From Xanthobacteraceae bacterium (GTDB lineage Bacteria; Pseudomonadota; Alphaproteobacteria; Rhizobiales; Xanthobacteraceae), in contig JAIESC010000031.1 of NCBI GenBank assembly GCA_019746355.1, positions 1 to 64,000 on the forward strand: a stretch of 64,000 nt of DNA. Reading direction: 5' to 3'. The translations under genes were made by a program, and so were the position numbers. The notes under the pieces are model-generated. The model was not told the DNA's origin and made no database searches. It saw nothing but the letters and a program-made list of their open reading frames with translations. Of this stretch, positions 59,659 to 64,000 are shown one piece after another. Every line of letters begins with the position of its first letter. Position 1 is the stretch's first letter.

Positions 59659-60564
59659 ATGCAGGGTAACCCCAGCCGGACTTATGTTCCGGTGGAACTT
59701 CTGCGGACTGTCGTCACCATCCTGGATGAAGGCAGCTTCACCAAGGCCGGGCAGACGCTCGGCCTGACGCAATCTGCGATCAGCGCACAGATCAAGCGCC
59801 TGCGGCAGCTCGTCGGCGACGACGTGTTCGCCCGCTCCGGCGGCGGCACCAAGCTCACGGAGCGGGGCAAGATCATCGAGCGCTATGCGCGGCGCATTCT
59901 CGACCTGAACGAGCAGTTGCTCTCGCTGTCAGGGGGCGGTCCCGTGACGCCATTGGTGCGCGTGGGCCTGCCGGTGTCGTTCGCCGACGGCATTCTGGTC
60001 GACGCTTTCAGGAGCTGCACGGGCGCCGCAAGGGGCGTGCAGGTGCACCTGCAATGCGCCCGGTCCGAGGAATTGCTGAAGCAGGTCGACACCGGCTTCC
60101 TCGACATGGCGCTGGTGATCGTCAGCCCCGACAAGCCGGTCGATCTGGTATCCGAATGGGCCGAACCGATTTCCTGGGTGCGCTCGGCCGATCTGCATAT
60201 CGGCCCCGGGATGGCGCTGCCCTACATTTCCTGGCCGGACAGCGAGACCGACCGGGTCGCGTTCGAGGCGATGGACAAGGCCGGCCTGCGCTATGTCGTG
60301 TCGTTCGCCGGCAAGGACTTCAACGCCCGCCGCGCGGCGGTCGAAGCCGGACTTGGCTTCATGCTGTTGCCGGAGCGGGGCATCACCGAAAAGCTGACGG
60401 TCGCCCGCGAAGGCTTCCTGCCCAGGGTGCCGCCGCGGCGCGCCGGCATTTGTGTCCGTGACGGCTTCAACCGCGAGGCGCTCGCGCCATTGCTTGCGGC
60501 ATTCGAGGCGGCCGTCAGGCCGGCCGATCGGGACACCGCGAAAATCCGCGGCGCCCGCTCCTGA
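59659..60564 (+). CDS. LysR family transcriptional regulator
   Basis: A 301-residue regulator. The N-terminal helix-turn-helix has [20 protein letters not shown] followed by [11 protein letters not shown]; the effector-binding domain begins near residue 95 ([10 protein letters not shown]) and includes [16 protein letters not shown]. It is divergent from the VOC/FAD-monooxygenase operon, so it probably activates that operon in response to an aromatic substrate. That is inferred from position alone. Confidence 0.9.
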   Translation: MQGNPSRTYVPVELLRTVVTILDEGSFTKAGQTLGLTQSAISAQIKRLRQLVGDDVFARSGGGTKLTERGKIIERYARRILDLNEQLLSLSGGGPVTPLVRVGLPVSFADGILVDAFRSCTGAARGVQVHLQCARSEELLKQVDTGFLDMALVIVSPDKPVDLVSEWAEPISWVRSADLHIGPGMALPYISWPDSETDRVAFEAMDKAGLRYVVSFAGKDFNARRAAVEAGLGFMLLPERGITEKLTVAREGFLPRVPPRRAGICVRDGFNREALAPLLAAFEAAVRPADRDTAKIRGARS

Positions 60565-60599
60565 ACCGATACCCAAGAAGGGCTGCCAAGGCCCCGCGG

Positions 60600-60636
60600 A
60601 ATCGGCCGGCCAGACCTCCGTCACGGCCGGCCGATT
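60600..60636 (+). terminator. Likely terminator of the LysR gene
   Basis: A perfect 12-base inverted repeat, AATCGGCCGGCC and GGCCGGCCGATT, with a 13-base loop, 36 bases after the LysR stop. Only a short T-run follows (TTTCTGC), so strength is uncertain. Confidence 0.6.
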
Positions 60637-60781
60637 TCTGCTACATGATTGGAATTACAGCAATTTAGCTATGCACCGGGCCGCTTTCGCGGTGCAACCC
60701 CGTCTGCTAAGTTGCCGTTATTCCAGAACGAAGCCCGGCAGAAATCGCGGCCCCGTGCCGTTCCGGGGCCACGGAGTAACT

Positions 60782-61768
60782 ATGGCAAGCGCAGTACAGA
60801 ACACGCCCGGCATGCCCGACATGAAGGTGTCGGTCCGGCAGCTTTTCGGCATCGACAGCGACATGGAGGTACCGGCCTATTCCCAGGGCGAGGACCACGT
60901 CCCGGACGTCGATCCGGACTATCGCTTCGATCGTGCCACCACGCTCGCGATCCTCGCGGGCTTTGCGCACAACCGTCGCGTCATCGTCTCGGGCTATCAC
61001 GGCACCGGCAAGTCGACGCACATCGAGCAGGTCGCCGCGCGCCTCAACTGGCCGTGTGTGCGCGTCAACCTCGACAGCCACATCAGCCGTATCGACCTGA
61101 TCGGCAAGGACGCGATCGTCATCAAGGACGGCATGCAAGTCACCGAATTCCGCGACGGCATTCTGCCCTGGGCCTACGTCAACAACGTCGCGCTCTGCTT
61201 CGACGAGTACGACGCCGGCCGCCCCGACGTGATGTTCGTCATCCAGCGCGTGCTGGAGTCCTCCGGCCGCCTCACGCTGCTCGACCAGAGCCGTGTGATC
61301 AAGCCACATCCGGCGTTCCGCCTGTTCGCCACCGCCAACACCATCGGACTGGGCGACACTTCGGGCCTCTATCACGGCACACAGCAGATCAATCAGGCGC
61401 AGATGGACCGCTGGTCGATCGTGACGACGCTGAATTATCTGCCGCACGACAACGAGGTCGAGATCGTGCTCGCCAAGGCGAAGCACTACCAGACCGAGGA
61501 TGGCCGCGACATCGTCAACAAGATGGTGCGCGTCGCCGACCTCACGCGCAACGCCTTCATGAACGGCGACCTCTCGACCGTCATGAGCCCGCGCACGGTG
61601 ATCACCTGGGCCGAGAACGCCGACATCTTCAAGGACATCGGCTTCGCGTTCCGGCTGACCTTCGTCAACAAGTGCGACGAGCTCGAGCGGCCGATCGTCG
61701 CCGAGTTCTATCAGCGCTGCTTCGGCCAGGAGCTGCCGGAGAGCTCGGTCAACGTGGCGCTGAGCTGA
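60782..61768 (+). CDS. cobS: Cobaltochelatase subunit CobS
   Basis: A 328-residue AAA+ ATPase subunit of the aerobic CobNST cobaltochelatase, which inserts cobalt into hydrogenobyrinic acid a,c-diamide. Walker A is [15 protein letters not shown] (residues 71-79), Walker B region is [12 protein letters not shown], and [17 protein letters not shown] follows. The N-terminus [20 protein letters not shown] is typical of CobS. ATG 60782 has GGAG seven bases upstream. cobT follows after 168 bases containing a repeat. The large subunit gene cobN is not in the window. Confidence 0.95.
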   Translation: MASAVQNTPGMPDMKVSVRQLFGIDSDMEVPAYSQGEDHVPDVDPDYRFDRATTLAILAGFAHNRRVIVSGYHGTGKSTHIEQVAARLNWPCVRVNLDSHISRIDLIGKDAIVIKDGMQVTEFRDGILPWAYVNNVALCFDEYDAGRPDVMFVIQRVLESSGRLTLLDQSRVIKPHPAFRLFATANTIGLGDTSGLYHGTQQINQAQMDRWSIVTTLNYLPHDNEVEIVLAKAKHYQTEDGRDIVNKMVRVADLTRNAFMNGDLSTVMSPRTVITWAENADIFKDIGFAFRLTFVNKCDELERPIVAEFYQRCFGQELPESSVNVALS

Positions 61769-61785
61769 CGTTATGCAGGGGCGCG

Positions 61786-61907
61786 CCCATAAGCGCGTTT
61801 ACGCGCGTCTTCGACGCGCTATGGGCGCGAACCGAGAATCCAGTTCCGGATGCAGAATGCGCATCTGGATTCCGGGTTCGGCGCTTTCGCGCCGCCCCGG
61901 AATGACA
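61786..61907. repeat. Composite palindromic element, copy 2, between cobS and cobT
   Basis: The left part (61786-61825) is a palindromic unit reading CCCATAAGCGCGTTTACGCG and ending GACGCGCTATGGG. The right part (61834-61907) has a second hairpin region, TTCCGG / CCGG motifs, and ends GCCCCGGAATGAC, matching the right end of the element at 11048-11180. The order of parts is inverted relative to that copy. It inserts in a cobS-cobT gap that is otherwise short in relatives. Confidence 0.8.
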
Positions 61908-61936
61908 GTCGAGAGACCGGTGGCCGAATAATCCCG

Positions 61937-63838
61937 ATGTCCTCCAACCAGAAGCCCAAGACGCAGCCGAAGGAATCCCCCGCCGAGCCGTTCAAGCGGG
62001 CGGTGACCGGCTGCCTGCGCGCGATCGCCAAGAAGTCCGATCTCGATGTCTCGTTCGCGGCCGAGCGTCCGGGTCTGGTCGGCGGCAAGGTGCGTCTGCC
62101 TGAGCCCGCGCGAAAGCTCACCCGCGAGGAGGCCGCGATCGTCCGCGGCAATGCCGATGCGATCGCACTCAAGCTCGCCTGCCACGACGCGGCGGTGCAT
62201 CGGCGCCTGCTGCCCGGCGGCCAGCAGGCGCGCGCGGTGTTCGACGCCGTGGAGCAGGCCCGCGTCGAGGCGATCGGCGCACGCCGCATGCTGGGCGTGA
62301 AGAACAATCTTGCTGCGATGATCGGCGACCGCTTTCACCGCGGCAAATTCGACGAGGTGACTGACCGCGCCGACGCGCCGATCGAGGAAGCCATCGCCAT
62401 GATGGTGCGCGAGCGGCTCACCGGCCAGGCGCCGCCGACGGCGGCGAAGAAGCTCGTCGATCTGTGGCGTCCGTTCATCGAGGACCGCGCCGGGCGCGGC
62501 CTCGACAAGCTCGAGCGCCTGGTCGAGGACCAGCGCAAGTTCGGCGACGCCGTGCACGACCTGCTCGAGCAGCTCGACATGGGCGAGGATCGCACCACCT
62601 CCGACGAGGAGGAAGAGGGCGAGGAGGGCGAGCAGGAGCGCAAGAAGGACGAGACCGGCGAGCAGGGCGAGGCCGCCGACTCCGACGACATGGAAAAGAT
62701 GAGCATGGAGGACGCGGAAGCGTCCGCCGATGCTTCGGAGACCGCCGAGGAGGCCGTCGACGCGCCCGCGGCCGACATGGCCGACGACTCGGAGATGGGC
62801 GAGTCCGAGACCGCCGCCGAGCCGTGGCGTCCGCGCAACCGGCCGAACGAGCCGCGCGGCCCGGAGTACAAGCCGTTCACCGCGCGGTTCGACGAGACCG
62901 TGCCCGCCGAAGAGCTGTGCGAGCCGGAAGAGCTCGACCGGCTGCGCGGCTATCTCGACAAGCAGCTTTCGCATCTGCAGGGCGTCGTGGCGCGGTTGGC
63001 AAATCGCCTGCAGCGCCGCCTGATGGCGCAGCAGAACCGCGCCTGGGATTTCGACCTCGAGGAGGGCCTGCTCGATCCGTCGCGGCTGCCGCGCATCATC
63101 ATCGATCCGCTGCATGCGCTGTCGTTCAAGCAGGAGAAGGAGACGAACTTCCGCGACACCGTGGTGACGCTGCTGCTCGACAACTCCGGCTCGATGCGCG
63201 GCCGTCCGATCACGGTGGCCGCCACCTGCGCCGACATTCTCGCGCGCACGCTGGAACGCTGCGGCGTCAAGGTCGAGATTCTCGGCTTCACCACCCGGGC
63301 CTGGAAGGGCGGGCAGGCGCGCGAGTCCTGGCTTGCCGCCGGCAAGACACCCAATCCGGGCCGGCTCAACGACCTTCGCCACATCATCTACAAGTCGGCC
63401 GACGCGCCGTGGCGGCGCGCGCGCAAGAACCTCGGCCTGATGATGCGCGAGGGTCTGCTCAAGGAGAACATCGACGGCGAGGCGCTGGATTGGGCGCACA
63501 AGCGGCTGCTGGCCCGATCCGAGCAGCGCAAGATTCTGATGATGATCTCCGACGGCGCGCCGGTCGACGACTCCACGTTGTCGGTCAACCCGGGCAACTA
63601 TCTTGAACGGCATCTGCGCTGGATCATCGAGGACATCGAGACCCGCTCGCCGGTCGAGCTGATTGCCATCGGCATCGGCCACGACGTCACGCGCTACTAC
63701 CGCCGCGCCGTCACCATCGTCGATGCCGAGGAGCTGGGTGGCGCCATGACCGAGAAGCTCGCGGAGCTGTTCGAGGAGCACGCCCAGGCCGACTTGGCTG
63801 CCGCCGTGCGGCGTCCGGTGCGTAAACTACATTCGTGA
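61937..63838 (+). CDS. cobT: Cobaltochelatase subunit CobT
   Basis: A 633-residue VWA-containing subunit that forms a complex with CobS. Residues about 215-320 are highly acidic ([19 protein letters not shown]), typical of CobT. The VWA domain (about 405-625) has the MIDAS motif [11 protein letters not shown] with Asp415, Ser417 and Ser419. ATG 61937 ([14 protein letters not shown]) is chosen from the conserved N-terminus; the frame is open upstream into the repeat. The long antisense frame over this gene is an artefact of high GC. Confidence 0.95.
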   Translation: MSSNQKPKTQPKESPAEPFKRAVTGCLRAIAKKSDLDVSFAAERPGLVGGKVRLPEPARKLTREEAAIVRGNADAIALKLACHDAAVHRRLLPGGQQARAVFDAVEQARVEAIGARRMLGVKNNLAAMIGDRFHRGKFDEVTDRADAPIEEAIAMMVRERLTGQAPPTAAKKLVDLWRPFIEDRAGRGLDKLERLVEDQRKFGDAVHDLLEQLDMGEDRTTSDEEEEGEEGEQERKKDETGEQGEAADSDDMEKMSMEDAEASADASETAEEAVDAPAADMADDSEMGESETAAEPWRPRNRPNEPRGPEYKPFTARFDETVPAEELCEPEELDRLRGYLDKQLSHLQGVVARLANRLQRRLMAQQNRAWDFDLEEGLLDPSRLPRIIIDPLHALSFKQEKETNFRDTVVTLLLDNSGSMRGRPITVAATCADILARTLERCGVKVEILGFTTRAWKGGQARESWLAAGKTPNPGRLNDLRHIIYKSADAPWRRARKNLGLMMREGLLKENIDGEALDWAHKRLLARSEQRKILMMISDGAPVDDSTLSVNPGNYLERHLRWIIEDIETRSPVELIAIGIGHDVTRYYRRAVTIVDAEELGGAMTEKLAELFEEHAQADLAAAVRRPVRKLHS

Positions 63839-63863
63839 ATTTCCCGCCGGCCCGACGGGCGGC

Positions 63864-63903
63864 GCCATAAGCGCGTCTACGCGCGTCTTCGACGCGCTAT
63901 GGC
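63864..63903. repeat. Palindromic repeat after cobT
   Basis: A 40-base unit, GCCATAAGCGCGTCTACGCG then CGTCTTCGACGCGCTATGGC, whose ends pair (GCCATA / TATGGC) and whose core GCGCGTC-TTC-GACGCGC is a perfect hairpin. It could stop transcription after cobT. It is the clearest complete copy of the family. Confidence 0.85.
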
Positions 63904-63937
63904 GATCAGGTAAAGTGGCCTCGGCACGAGGTTGATT

Positions 63938-64000
63938 TTGAAAATCGCCACTTCCCGCATCTCGGCCCTTCTGGCCATTCTTGCGCTTGCGCTGATTCCG
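63938..64000 (+). CDS. Start of an exported protein, cut by window edge
   Basis: From TTG 63938 the frame reads (M)KIATSRISALLAILALALIP, a basic start and hydrophobic core like a signal peptide, with GAGG seven bases upstream. Only 21 codons are visible. In related genomes an esterase-like phytase-domain protein often follows cobT, but the identity cannot be established here. TTG 63932 is an alternative start. Confidence 0.45.
   Translation, partial: MKIATSRISALLAILALALIP

Noticed and set aside
60565..60781. Cobalamin riboswitch before cobS
   Set aside because: I looked for a B12-box-like conserved core and saw none; the region shows a terminator hairpin and a normal ribosome site.
61799..63781. 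Minus-strand frame of 660 codons over cobT
   Set aside because: Antisense to cobT; long only because GC-rich codons avoid stops. No family resemblance.

Overview
The window looks like chromosomal DNA from a high-GC alphaproteobacterium of the Rhizobiales (Hyphomicrobiales), most like the Nitrobacteraceae/Xanthobacteraceae side (Bradyrhizobium, Rhodopseudomonas, Pseudolabrys relatives). The reasons are the gene content (PhaR/PhaA/PhaB, CobS/CobT aerobic cobaltochelatase, DUF4167, DUF1178, PtsP, NDUFAF5-like methyltransferase), conserved alphaproteobacterial gene orders (ptsP-prfA-prmC-DUF4167; comF-grxC-nitrilase-DUF1178; secA / parvulin-argJ-mutT; bolA / dnaJ ... cobS-cobT; aroK-aroB-corC), and several solitary Bug-type (TTT) periplasmic receptors. 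No rRNA, tRNA, CRISPR array, transposase or phage gene was seen. The assignment is by eye only.

Layout. 1-7.2 kb: a cut DUF3095 gene, a CPA1 Na+/H+ antiporter broken by one frameshift, DUF1345, ispA, then mtgA, rpmF, a small membrane protein and a gamma-glutamyltransferase. 7.3-11 kb: a GGDEF/EAL protein with a degenerate GGDEF motif and a Do-family periplasmic protease. 11.2-14.2 kb: the polyhydroxybutyrate cluster phaR / phaA-phaB. 14.2-17.2 kb: a repeat-rich autotransporter. 17.3-21.6 kb: a full EF-P lysylation set (epmB, epmA, efp) with a Bug receptor gene inside it. 21.8-29 kb: gloB, a methyltransferase, DUF4167, prmC, prfA, ptsP. 29.2-34 kb: a Nudix hydrolase, lysC, ubiG, a DMT exporter. 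34-41 kb: DUF1178-nitrilase-grxC-comF, a coiled-coil membrane protein, an NDUFAF5-like methyltransferase, a 59-residue Flp pilin, mutT, argJ and a parvulin. 41.3-47 kb: secA, a second Bug receptor, an L,D-transpeptidase lipoprotein. 47.2-55.4 kb: accA, a VbhA/Fic toxin-antitoxin pair, xerD, a 49-residue membrane protein, aroK-aroB-corC, a third Bug receptor, bolA and a J-domain protein. 55.4-60.6 kb: an accessory block (MFS transporter, ArsR-like regulator, FAD monooxygenase, VOC protein, LysR regulator) that separates the J-domain gene from cobS. 60.8-64 kb: cobS, cobT and the first codons of an exported protein.

Working together. EpmA and EpmB should modify Lys33 of EF-P, the substrate encoded divergently next to them. 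PhaA and PhaB make 3-hydroxybutyryl-CoA, with PhaR as the likely repressor; no phaC is present here. The VOC/FAD-monooxygenase pair with LysR and MFS neighbours suggests uptake and oxidation of an aromatic compound. CobS and CobT are the AAA+ and VWA subunits of cobaltochelatase. Two palindromic repeat families sit in the gaps; one recurs at five places between 11 and 64 kb. The most interesting items are the EF-P cluster with its embedded receptor, the atypical Fic pair, the antiporter frameshift, and the accessory block inside the bolA-dnaJ-cobS-cobT order. I saw nothing that I can defend as a wholly new system.
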